From Opitutus sp. GAS368 (lineage in GTDB: Bacteria; Verrucomicrobiota; Verrucomicrobiia; Opitutales; Opitutaceae): DNA of 41,951 bases. A program made the position numbers and the translations under genes. Below are positions 17,477 through 24,187 of this stretch, piece after piece. The stretch spans positions 1 to 41,951 of the forward strand of contig CAMDOO010000022.1 of NCBI GenBank assembly GCA_945903545.1, read 5' to 3'. Below the pieces are notes generated by a model. That model was not told the origin of the DNA, made no database searches, and worked only from the letters and a program-made list of their open reading frames with translations. The first letter of the stretch is position 1, and every line of letters begins with the position of its first letter.

Positions 17477-18257
17477 GGGAGGGTTCGGCCTTGCGCGGTG
17501 CCGGCCGGTGGGTCGGCGGCACGCGGAAGAGCATTTCGATTTCCTTCGCGGAAAGTTGCTTCACGGCGTGCAACGGGATTCCCTTCAGGGGGAAGGACCC
17601 GATCTGGTAGCGCTTCAGGCGCTTCACGTCGTAGCCCAGCGTCGTGAAGAGCTGGCGGATCTCGCGCTTTTTGCCGTGGTGCATGTGCACATCGAGCTGC
17701 GCGGCCTCGGAGATCGGGCCGCCGTCGCCCACCAGGACCGCGTGCTCGACCTTCAGGCGCTCCCCCTCGATCACGATGCCCTTCAGGAGGAGCGGGATCC
17801 GGCCGCGGGGGAAGGGCTGCTTGAGCTGCACGTAATAGCGCTTCACCACGACGTTCGACGGGTGCATCAGGCGGTGTGCCAGGTCCCCGTCGGTGGTCAG
17901 GATCAGCAGGCCCTCGCTGTCCTTGTCGAGGCGTCCGGCGCAGAAGAAACGGTAGCGGGCCAGCTCGCGCGGCAGCACGGTGAAGATCGTCTCGGCGTGG
18001 TGCGGGTCATCGTTGGAGCAGATGAGCCCGCGGGGCTTGTTCATCGCGAGCGTGATGCGTGGCTGGGCGGCGACGCGGATGGACTTGCCGCTGACCGTGA
18101 CCTTGTCCTCGCCCGGCGTGATCTTCTGGCCGAGCACGGCCGCCTTGCTGTTCACCCAAACCTCGCCCTGGGCAATCAGCGCCTCGGCCGCGCGGCGCGA
18201 GCACACGCCGGCATCGGCCAGGAACTTCTGCAGGCGGATGGGTTCGGCTTCGCTCAT
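17469..18257 (-). CDS. rRNA pseudouridine synthase, RsuA/RluB family
   Basis: A 262-residue enzyme. An S4 RNA-binding domain occupies about residues 6-65 (IRLQKFLADAGVCSRRAAE). The catalytic motif is CAGRLDKDSEGLLILTTDG with the aspartate that attacks uridine. KRYYVQL and HHGKKREIRQLF then LGYDVKRLKRYQIG complete the RsuA/RluB/E/F pattern. It converts specific uridines in ribosomal RNA to pseudouridine. S4 plus this length best fits RluB (23S) but RsuA or RluF cannot be excluded, so no symbol is given. It is the first gene of a two-gene transcript with the SH3-like protein. Confidence 0.92.
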   Translation of the reverse strand: MSEAEPIRLQKFLADAGVCSRRAAEALIAQGEVWVNSKAAVLGQKITPGEDKVTVSGKSIRVAAQPRITLAMNKPRGLICSNDDPHHAETIFTVLPRELARYRFFCAGRLDKDSEGLLILTTDGDLAHRLMHPSNVVVKRYYVQLKQPFPRGRIPLLLKGIVIEGERLKVEHAVLVGDGGPISEAAQLDVHMHHGKKREIRQLFTTLGYDVKRLKRYQIGSFPLKGIPLHAVKQLSAKEIEMLFRVPPTHRPAPRKAEPSHD

Positions 18258-18302
18258 GGACGCAGCTTGCGCGAAGCGATCCGGCCGCTGCTACCATAAA
18301 AT

Positions 18303-18430
18303 CACCGGATGACCGGATGTTTTTCCGCGGAGGCAAAGAGCGCAAAGAGCCCAAGCCTCGTTGTTTTTCGGAACCACCCAACCTCCGGTCTCTGTGCGCC
18401 CTGTGCCTCTGTGGCAAAACATCCGGGTTT
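18303..18430. repeat. inverted dispersed repeat (GCAAAGAGCGCAAAGAGCC family)
   Basis: CCGGATG-TTTTTCC...GCGGAGGCAAAGAGCG on the left pairs with CTCTGTG...GCCTCTGTGGC and AAAACATCCGG on the right. Bases 18346-18367 occur again, inverted and identical over 22 bases, at 24061-24082. A related copy is at 36181-36335. It fills the divergent promoter gap before the CysJ-like gene. Confidence 0.75.
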
Positions 18431-18506
18431 GAGCCTTTTCCTTGTCGGTCCTTGCCCCGAAACGGAACTTGCCAGAGCCGGGGCGAAATTCATTCATGCG
18501 CAAGCA

Positions 18507-19673
18507 ATGGTCACCCCTGCAGCGTCTGCCTACACCAAGGACCGTCCCTTTCCCGCCCGTATTTCCGAGAATCGCCTGCTCAGCCGGGCCGGCTCTGGTA
18601 AGGAAACGCGGCATTTCGTCGTCAACCTCGGTGCCAGCGGCCTGACCTACAAGGCGGGCGATTCCCTCGGCATCCAGCCCTCCAACCGTCCCGAGGACGT
18701 CGCCGAGCTCCTGCGCCTCCTCGGGGCCTCCGGCGATGAACCCGTCTCGCCGGCCATGCTGAAGCTTCCAGCCCCGATCGCCCTGCGCGAGGCCCTGACC
18801 GAACGCCTGGCGCTCGCCGGGCCGACCACGAGGATTGTCGCGACTCTCGCCGGCAAGGCCACCAATCCCGCCGAAGAGGCCCGTCTGGTCGCGCTGCTTG
18901 CCCCCGAGGCCAAGGAGCAGCTCACCGCCTTCCTCGCCGAGCACGAATATGCGGACCTGCTGGGGGAATTCCCGAGCGCCCGCCTGACCCCGCAGGAGCT
19001 GGTTGACCACATGCGCAAGCTCATGCCGCGTCTCTACTCGATCGCGTCCTCCTCGCGCATCCACCCCCACGACGTCCACCTCACCGTGGCGATCGTGCGT
19101 TATCAGACCAACGGCCGCCAGCGCTCGGGCGTTTGCTCGACCTTCCTCTCCGATCGTGTCCAGATCGGTGCCACCCCGTTACCTGTCTTTGTGTCCGACT
19201 CGCACTTTGGCCCGCCGGCGGACCCCGCGCGCGACTGCATCATGGTCGGCCCGGGCACGGGCATCGCCCCGTTCCGCGCCTTTGTGCAGGACCGCGTCGC
19301 GCTCGGCGCCACCGGCCGCAACTGGGTCTTCTTCGGTGACCAGAAGCGCGCCACCGACTTCCTGTACGAGGAGGAATGGCTCGGCTACCTGGAGCGGAGG
19401 CAGATCGCGCGCCTCGACCTCGCGTGGTCGAGGGACCAAATCCTCAAGGTCTATGTGCAGGACCGGATGCGCGAGAATGCGGCCGAGCTCTGGGCGTGGA
19501 TCGCGGGCGGTGCGGGGTTCTACATCTGCGGCGACGCCAGGCGCATGGCCAAGGACGTCGATGTCGCGCTGCATGCCATCGTGGCCGAGCAGGGCAAGAT
19601 GACCCCCGAGGCCGCCATCGCCTACGTCAAGCAGATGAAGAAGGACGACCGCTACCTGCGGGACGTCTATTGA
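18507..19673 (+). CDS. CysJ-like FAD/NADPH reductase without flavodoxin domain
   Basis: A 388-residue protein corresponding to the FAD- and NADPH-binding half of sulfite reductase flavoprotein and cytochrome P450 reductase. Visible motifs are FAD binding RLYSIASSS and GVCSTFL, the NADPH site MVGPGTGIAPFRAFVQDR, WVFFGDQKRATDFLY, and the C-terminal YICGDARRMAKDV with a final Tyr that can stack on FAD. The connecting domain is present and the FMN flavodoxin domain is absent, so it needs a separate partner to act on sulfite. No cysI or flavodoxin is nearby. The start at 18507 is chosen because the open frame further upstream translates a dispersed repeat; an ATG nearer PFPARI does not exist. Confidence 0.88.
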   Translation: MVTPAASAYTKDRPFPARISENRLLSRAGSGKETRHFVVNLGASGLTYKAGDSLGIQPSNRPEDVAELLRLLGASGDEPVSPAMLKLPAPIALREALTERLALAGPTTRIVATLAGKATNPAEEARLVALLAPEAKEQLTAFLAEHEYADLLGEFPSARLTPQELVDHMRKLMPRLYSIASSSRIHPHDVHLTVAIVRYQTNGRQRSGVCSTFLSDRVQIGATPLPVFVSDSHFGPPADPARDCIMVGPGTGIAPFRAFVQDRVALGATGRNWVFFGDQKRATDFLYEEEWLGYLERRQIARLDLAWSRDQILKVYVQDRMRENAAELWAWIAGGAGFYICGDARRMAKDVDVALHAIVAEQGKMTPEAAIAYVKQMKKDDRYLRDVY

Positions 19674-19675
19674 TC

Positions 19676-19770
19676 ATTTTAGATTTTCGATTCTGGATTT
19701 TCGATTGCACCGGGCGCGGATCGCGCGCTGGGTCGAAAATCTAAAATCGAGAATCCCAAATCGAAAATTT
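19676..19770. repeat. inverted AT-rich repeat (GATTTTCGATT family) abutting fabG
   Basis: GATTTTCGATT occurs at 19682-19692 and again at 19696-19706; complementary copies (AAAATCGAGAATC and AAATCGAAAATTT) lie at 19743-19770. The GC-rich centre GCGCGGATCGCGCGC forms the loop. The element starts two bases after the CysJ-like stop and ends four bases before the fabG ATG, so it takes the place where a ribosome-binding site would be. Confidence 0.8.
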
Positions 19771-19774
19771 CCCC

Positions 19775-20524
19775 ATGCTCACCTTCACCAATCGCACCGC
19801 CCTCGTCACCGGCGCCGGCCGCGGCATCGGCAAGGCCATCGCCGAGACCCTGGCCCGCCACGGCGTCACCGTCATCTGCGTGTCCAAGTCCGCTGACAGC
19901 TGCGGCGCCGTCGCCGCGGCGATCACCGCTTCGGGCGGCAAGGCTAAGGCTCTCGCGGTTGATGTCGCCGACGGTGCCGCGGTGGCGAAGGCGGCCGAGC
20001 AGCTGCTCGCCGAGTTCCCGACCATCGACATCCTCGTGAACAACGCCGGCATCACCCGCGACGGCCTGCTTTTCCGGATGAGCTCCGACGACTGGGACGC
20101 GGTGATCCAGACCAACCTCTCGAGCTGCTTCCACTGGACGAAGCACCTGGCCCGGCCGATGACCCGCGCCCGGTGGGGCCGCATCGTCAACATGGCCTCC
20201 GTCAGCGGCATCATGGGCAACGCCGGCCAGGCCAACTATTCCGCTGCCAAGGCCGGCATGATCGGCCTGACCAAGAGCCTGGCCCGCGAGTTCGCCTCGC
20301 GCAGCGTGACGGTCAACGCCGTCGCCCCGGGCTTCATCAAGACCGACATGACCACGGAATTCGTGAACAATCCCGAGGTTGCCGCGAAGATCCTTGAGGC
20401 CGTGCCGCTCAAGCGGTTTGGCGAGGCCGCGGACATCGCCAATGTCACCGCTTTCCTCTGCTCCGAGGAGGCCGGCTACATCACCGGTCAGGTTTTTTCC
20501 GTTGACGGCGGCATGGCGATGTGA
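19775..20524 (+). CDS. fabG: 3-oxoacyl-[acyl-carrier-protein] reductase
   Basis: A 249-residue short-chain dehydrogenase. Motifs: TGAGRGIGKAIAE for NADP, LVNNAGITRDGLL, catalytic serine in MASVSGIMGN, and Tyr155/Lys159 in YSAAKAGMIGLTKSLARE. The phrase VNAVAPGFIKTDMT and the ending ITGQVFSVDGGMAM are textbook FabG. It performs the first reduction of each fatty-acid elongation round, on acyl-ACP, in the cytoplasm. It is followed by acpP and fabF in the standard order, which settles the assignment among the many related dehydrogenases. The start codon is preceded directly by a repeat and shows no Shine-Dalgarno sequence. Confidence 0.96.
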   Translation: MLTFTNRTALVTGAGRGIGKAIAETLARHGVTVICVSKSADSCGAVAAAITASGGKAKALAVDVADGAAVAKAAEQLLAEFPTIDILVNNAGITRDGLLFRMSSDDWDAVIQTNLSSCFHWTKHLARPMTRARWGRIVNMASVSGIMGNAGQANYSAAKAGMIGLTKSLAREFASRSVTVNAVAPGFIKTDMTTEFVNNPEVAAKILEAVPLKRFGEAADIANVTAFLCSEEAGYITGQVFSVDGGMAM

Positions 20525-20551
20525 AGCCTCGGCCCCACAAGATTTTCTCTC

Positions 20552-20815
20552 ATGTCCGACCAAAAAACCATCGAACAGCGCGTCAAGGAAATCATCGTTA
20601 ACCAGCTGAACGTTAACGAAGAGCAAATCACTCCGACCGCGTCGTTCCTCGACGATCTCGGCGCCGATTCTCTCGACACCGTTGAGCTGATCATGGCGTT
20701 TGAGGAAGAATTCAAGGACGAGATCAAGGGTGAGATCCCCGAGGCCGACGCCGAGAAGCTCCAGAACGTCGGTCAGGTCATTGAGTACATCAAGGCCAAG
20801 GCCGCCGCCAAGTAA
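20552..20815 (+). CDS. acpP: acyl carrier protein
   Basis: An 87-residue acidic protein. The phosphopantetheine attachment serine is Ser40 in [19 protein letters not shown], the invariant ACP signature, and the helix pattern and ending [15 protein letters not shown] fit. Slightly longer than the E. coli protein by an Ala/Lys tail. It carries the growing acyl chain for FabG and FabF, whose genes flank it. A hairpin with a T run directly after the gene is likely to let most transcripts end here, which suits the high demand for ACP. Confidence 0.97.
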   Translation: MSDQKTIEQRVKEIIVNQLNVNEEQITPTASFLDDLGADSLDTVELIMAFEEEFKDEIKGEIPEADAEKLQNVGQVIEYIKAKAAAK

Positions 20816-20837
20816 TCGCCCGGCCGTTTGTTTTTCG

Positions 20838-20890
20838 GCGCTCCACCGAGTACCCCCTGAGGGTTGCAGGTGGGGCGCTTTTTCTTTTCC
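20838..20890 (+). terminator. intrinsic terminator between acpP and fabF
   Basis: GCGCTCCACC (20838-20847) pairs with GGTGGGGCGC (20869-20878), with one G-U pair, and an inner ACCC/GGGT adds to the stem. TTTTTCTTTT follows at once. It is a good rho-independent terminator inside an operon, so partial read-through into fabF is expected. Confidence 0.8.
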
Positions 20891-20916
20891 GCCCCTGAGC
20901 TCGCCGCCACCTTCCG

Positions 20917-22170
20917 ATGGAGAATTCCCCGTCTGATCCGCGCCGTGTGGTTGTGACCGGTCTCGGGATCGTCCACGGTCTTGGGCAGAGTGTCGACACC
21001 TTCTGGGCCAGCCTCCTGGCGGGCCGCTGCGGCATCGACCGCATCTCGCGCTTCGATCCCTCGGACCTCGCCTGCCAGATCGGCGCCGAGGTGCGGGACT
21101 GGGATCCCGCCGACCACATGGACCCTAAGGAGGTCCGGCGCAACGATCGCTATACCCATTTTGGCTACGTCGCCGCGCGCCAGGCGGTGAAGGATGCCGG
21201 GCTCGACATGACCAAGGCCGACCCTGACCGGGTTGGCGTCGTGATCGGTTCCGGCATCGGCGGCATGTGGACCTACGAGTCGCAGCTGAAGGTCATGGCG
21301 GAAAAGGGTGCGCGGAAGGTCTCACCCTTCACGATTCCGTCGCTGATCGGCAACATCTGCTCCGGCTTGGTCGCGATCGACTTGGGAGCGCGCGGACCGA
21401 ACTTCGGCGTCGTGTCCGCCTGCGCGACCGGCACGCATGCCCTGGGCGAGGCCGCGCACATGATCCGCCGCGGCGATGCCGACGTGATGGTGGCGGGGGG
21501 CAGCGAGGCCGCGATCACTCCCTTCGCCTACGCGGCCTTCAGCTCGATGAAGGCCATGAGCACCCGCAACGACGACCCGGCGCACGCCTGCCGGCCGTTT
21601 GACGCCCAGCGCGACGGCTTCGTGATGGGCGAGGGTGCCGGCGTGATGGTGCTCGAGTCGCTGGAGCATGCGCGGGCCCGCGGTGCCCGGATCTACGCCG
21701 AGCTCGCCGGTTATGCGGCGACGTGCGATGCGTTCCACATCACGCAGCCGGATCCCGACGGCAAGGGTCTCTCGATGGCGATGCGGCGCGCGCTCGCGAG
21801 CGCGCAGGTGAAGCCCGAGGACATCGACTACATCAACGCCCACGGCACCAGCACGCCGTACAACGACAAGTTCGAGACCCTGGCGATCAAGCGCATCTTC
21901 GGCGACCACGCCCGCCGCCTCGCCATCAGCTCGACCAAGTCAATGACCGGCCACCTCCTCGGTGCCGCCGGCGGCATCGAGTCGGTGATCAGCGTGAAGT
22001 CGATCCAGACCGGCATGCTCGCGCCGACGATCAACCTCGAGCATCCGGATCCCGACTGCGACCTCGACTACGTGCCGAACGCCGCCCGCGCCGCGAAGGT
22101 CCGGACCGTGCTGAGCAACAACCTCGGCTTCGGCGGTCAGAACGCCTCGGTGGTCTTCCGGGCGATCTGA
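20917..22170 (+). CDS. fabF: 3-oxoacyl-[acyl-carrier-protein] synthase II
   Basis: A 417-residue condensing enzyme. The nucleophile is Cys169 in VVSACATGTHALGEA, and the two histidines lie in YINAHGTSTPYND and KSMTGHLLGAAGGIES, with the conserved lysine just before MTGH. The N-terminus RRVVVTGLGIVHGLG and the C-terminal NNLGFGGQNASVVF are typical. It elongates acyl-ACP with malonyl-ACP in the cytoplasm. It belongs to the fabG-acpP-fabF group but lies behind a terminator hairpin, so its level may be set by read-through or by a promoter in the 100-base gap. Confidence 0.97.
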   Translation: MENSPSDPRRVVVTGLGIVHGLGQSVDTFWASLLAGRCGIDRISRFDPSDLACQIGAEVRDWDPADHMDPKEVRRNDRYTHFGYVAARQAVKDAGLDMTKADPDRVGVVIGSGIGGMWTYESQLKVMAEKGARKVSPFTIPSLIGNICSGLVAIDLGARGPNFGVVSACATGTHALGEAAHMIRRGDADVMVAGGSEAAITPFAYAAFSSMKAMSTRNDDPAHACRPFDAQRDGFVMGEGAGVMVLESLEHARARGARIYAELAGYAATCDAFHITQPDPDGKGLSMAMRRALASAQVKPEDIDYINAHGTSTPYNDKFETLAIKRIFGDHARRLAISSTKSMTGHLLGAAGGIESVISVKSIQTGMLAPTINLEHPDPDCDLDYVPNAARAAKVRTVLSNNLGFGGQNASVVFRAI

Positions 22171-22218
22171 AATTTTTAAACGCGGATTTAACGGATTACG
22201 CGGATGGGGAGCGATCCA

Positions 22219-22279
22219 CCGGGTGAGGGCACCCGGTCTACATCCGATCCCGATTTGTAGTCCGGGTGCCCTCACCCGG
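22219..22279. repeat. paired inverted copies of the CCGGGTG repeat
   Basis: CCGGGTGAGGGCACCCGG at 22219-22236 is the exact reverse complement of 22262-22279, and the match extends through CTACA/TGTAG with one mismatch. Each copy is also nearly palindromic itself. It lies between fabF and the transglycosylase gene, next to an AACGGATTACGCGGAT-type stretch seen elsewhere in the window. Confidence 0.9.
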
Positions 22280-22341
22280 AAACGAGCTCATTTTTTTGCG
22301 CTTCTTGCGCCTTTTTGCGGCCAAGGTTTAGGCTTCATCGC

Positions 22342-22875
22342 ATGGCGTGGATCAAACCAACCCTGTGTTTCGCGGCTCTCGGCCTTGCTGTTGCCGTGGT
22401 GTCCGGCTGCAGCCGGACTGAGCCGGCGGTCGAGCAACCCCCACCAACAAAGGCCGAGATCTGGGCGGCCATCCAGCCGCGGGCCACGCGCTACCGGATG
22501 GATCCGGCGTTCATCTACGCGCTGGTGGCCGCGGAATCGAACTTCGAGCCCAAGGCCCGGAACGGCTCGGCGCGGGGTCTGATGCAGTTGATGCCGGCAG
22601 CATGGAAGGCCGTTTCATCACGGCCCTATGAGCCCACGGTATGGGACTGGCGGGCGAACCTCGAGGCCGGCATCGACTACCTCGCCTACACCCGGAGCTA
22701 CCTGCAGAAGAAAAAGGTGCCGTTCTCCTATCCGGTCCTGCTGGCCTCGTTCCACTACGGCCTCGATCACATGGAGGACCGCCGGTGGGACGCCGGTAGC
22801 GTCGCCGTGCCCGACAATCCGATCTATCGGGAGTTATGGCGTGGGAACCTGACGCCGGTGGCGGTGCCGCGGTAA
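22342..22875 (+). CDS. lytic transglycosylase (SLT domain) lipoprotein
   Basis: A 177-residue protein with a lipoprotein signal: hydrophobic stretch LGLAVAVV then the lipobox VSGC, lipidated Cys23. The SLT/goose-lysozyme-like domain is visible in YALVAAESNFEPKARNG with the catalytic Glu65, SARGLMQLMPAAWKAV and the repeat unit LEAGIDYLAYTRSYL. It should cleave murein glycan strands, forming anhydro-muramic ends, at the outer membrane inner face. It is short, a bare catalytic domain. Position after fabF looks incidental. The ATG at 22342 gives a complete signal peptide. Confidence 0.88.
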   Translation: MAWIKPTLCFAALGLAVAVVSGCSRTEPAVEQPPPTKAEIWAAIQPRATRYRMDPAFIYALVAAESNFEPKARNGSARGLMQLMPAAWKAVSSRPYEPTVWDWRANLEAGIDYLAYTRSYLQKKKVPFSYPVLLASFHYGLDHMEDRRWDAGSVAVPDNPIYRELWRGNLTPVAVPR

Positions 22876-22912
22876 GCTTTCGTGTTCAATGCCGCGACGG
22901 GAGTCGAAGGCC

Positions 22913-23362
22913 TCATTTCCTGAGCAGAAAGAAGATTGAAACGGCGGTGAACCATGCCCCGGCCATGATCACCATCCAGTTCGCCCCCGGCGATTTTTCG
23001 AGCACCGAGAACGAAGGCCTGTCGGGATCGAAATGCACATCGATTTCCCGGCCTTCCGGATAGCGAGCAAGGATCGCGTTGGCGTGCGCGAGACGTGGGG
23101 TTCCGTGGTCGCCAAACGTTACCTGCTTGCCCGTGAACTCCCGGCCGCCGACCCGATAGGAATAGGTGACGGCAGCAAAGTACGACACGGAATTGGGATC
23201 GTTGAGGCCAGTATTCACACTCGTATCGACGAACGACTCCTTGATCACGCCCCGGGCCCTGGACCAATGCCTGCTTCCTGTTCCCTTGAGGCGCATTCGT
23301 ATCCCATGAATGAGAATGCCGATCGAAATGCCGGCCAGAACGAGTAGTAGAACCTTGTTCAT
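22913..23362 (-). CDS. DUF3592-like membrane protein
   Basis: A 149-residue protein with a helix at each end (VLLLVLAGISIGILIHGI and WMVIMAGAWFTAVSIFFLL) and an extracytoplasmic middle. The core, with VTYSYRVGGREFTGKQVTFGD and a later YPEGREIDVHFDPDRPSFSVLE, is the DUF3592 pattern. Its function is unknown. The start at 23362 has GGAG seven bases upstream and gives the first helix directly; the open frame further upstream carries no conserved sequence. It stands alone on the minus strand. Confidence 0.8.
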   Translation of the reverse strand: MNKVLLLVLAGISIGILIHGIRMRLKGTGSRHWSRARGVIKESFVDTSVNTGLNDPNSVSYFAAVTYSYRVGGREFTGKQVTFGDHGTPRLAHANAILARYPEGREIDVHFDPDRPSFSVLEKSPGANWMVIMAGAWFTAVSIFFLLRK

Positions 23363-23530
23363 GGTGGGGCTCCGATGCGACGGACATAGTTGGATTCTAG
23401 TCCGCCCGTCACCAGTAATCTGACAACCGACGAACATCGCGGCCCACCGTGACGTTGGGCCCTACCTTGTCCGCGTTCATCTGCGAAATCCGCGGTTAAG
23501 CGCTGGATTCCCATCGCCCCTCTGGCCCGA

Positions 23531-23761
23531 TCACGCCGCCACCGCATGCGTTTGATGCGTGAGGTGGGCGAAAAAGGTATCGCGGCGTTCCCGGGCGACG
23601 CGGACGTCCCGGGTGCCGAGGGTCCGGCGGATCCGCTCCTTGGTGAAAGGCGTGGGGTGCACGGTGTAGTGCAGGAACCACGTGCCGTGGTTGTTCCAGA
23701 GGTGGTGGTTGGCGTTGTCCGGGTTGATGCGGAGCGCAGTGGTCTGATTGGTCGTGGGCAT
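23531..23761 (-). CDS. 76-residue protein resembling a free-standing integrase arm-binding domain
   Basis: The sequence WFLHYTVHPTPFTKERIRR followed by TLGTRDVRVARERRDTFF resembles the N-terminal arm-type DNA-binding segment of tyrosine recombinases (W-x-hydrophobic strand, basic strand, then K/RSLGTxDxxxARxxRD). The core-binding and catalytic domains are missing and the frame ends cleanly, so this is a stand-alone copy or a remnant. The start at 23761 is the ATG before PTTNQTTALRI; longer readings enter the structured non-coding stretch. It could bind DNA as a small regulator. I recall similar small proteins in Verrucomicrobia, without a known function. Confidence 0.6.
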   Translation of the reverse strand: MPTTNQTTALRINPDNANHHLWNNHGTWFLHYTVHPTPFTKERIRRTLGTRDVRVARERRDTFFAHLTHQTHAVAA

Positions 23762-23802
23762 GGGATGGGTGCGGTTGGAGGTTGAACGCACCAGGCCCAG
23801 GC

Positions 23803-23837
23803 AAACAAAAAGCCGACCCAAGGCATCAGGTCGGCTT
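23803..23837 (-). terminator. intrinsic terminator, minus strand
   Basis: Read on the minus strand, AAGCCGACC pairs with GGTCGGCTT (9 bp, 10-base loop) and TTTTTGTTTG follows. It lies between the structured element at 23842-23948 and the 76-residue gene, so a transcript coming from the right would end before that gene or depend on read-through. Confidence 0.75.
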
Positions 23838-23841
23838 CGTC

Positions 23842-23948
23842 TGCGGGAGCGGATAGGTTCGCAACCCCGTGGTCGCGCACATCCGAGTCCCGCAGGTGCG
23901 GGACCCGATCCACCGTGGCCGCTCCCGGCCCGGTTGGCAGAACCGGGC
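23842..23948. ncRNA. structured non-coding element, possible small RNA or leader
   Basis: Nested complementarity is dense. GGGAGCGG (23845-23852) pairs with CCGCTCCC (23919-23926), 82 bases end to end. Inside, TGCGGGA (23842-23848) can pair with TCCCGCA (23888-23894), while GTCCCGC/GCGGGAC (23887-23904) forms an exclusive alternative hairpin. GGTT/AACC forms another. Next to it GCCCGGTT/AACCGGGC (23928-23948) is followed by TTTT on the plus strand; the minus strand has its own terminator at 23803-23837. It is tRNA-sized but I find no T-loop or anticodon arm. Strand and identity are unsettled; the minus strand is slightly favoured because of the strong terminator. Confidence 0.4.
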
Positions 23949-24025
23949 TTTTAGGCCGATTCGTTCCTGATGCGGGGCAGACGTTGGCGGGTCGGGTACC
24001 GCGGCGCCAGCCGAAATTGTGTCAT

Positions 24026-24119
24026 AAGGCCGGCACTGCGCGCCGGCCTTTCGCCGAACCAAAACAACGAGGCTTGGGCTCTGTGCGCTCTGTGTCTCTG
24101 GGGCAAAAATTCCGCGCAT
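24026..24119. repeat. 9-bp hairpin followed by a dispersed repeat
   Basis: AAGGCCGGC (24026-24034) and GCCGGCCTT (24042-24050) form a perfect hairpin with a 7-base loop. From 24061 the sequence is an inverted copy of the repeat at 18303-18430, identical over the first 22 bases and similar through CTCTGTG...CTCTG. The remainder to pabB carries a CCGCGG-centred ATCCGTTAAATCCGCGG stretch and no gene. Confidence 0.7.
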
Positions 24120-24187
24120 CGAAGCCCTATCCGGCTTTATCCGTTAAATCCGCGGTTTTAAACGGATCGGGGCGTACCTAGAAAATC

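Noticed and set aside
18309-18506. N-terminal extension of the CysJ-like protein
   Set aside because: It translates a dispersed repeat that occurs elsewhere in non-coding DNA and has no likeness to the family.
23359-23913. Minus-strand frame of 184 codons running through the structured element
   Set aside because: Low-complexity Pro/Arg/Thr translation, overlaps the better 76-residue frame, and crosses an intrinsic terminator.
23845-23926. tRNA-like outline: complementary 8-base ends 82 bases apart
   Set aside because: No TTCGA-type T-loop in position before the 3' strand, no 7-base anticodon loop, and the inner stems compete with each other. Kept only as an unassigned structured element.
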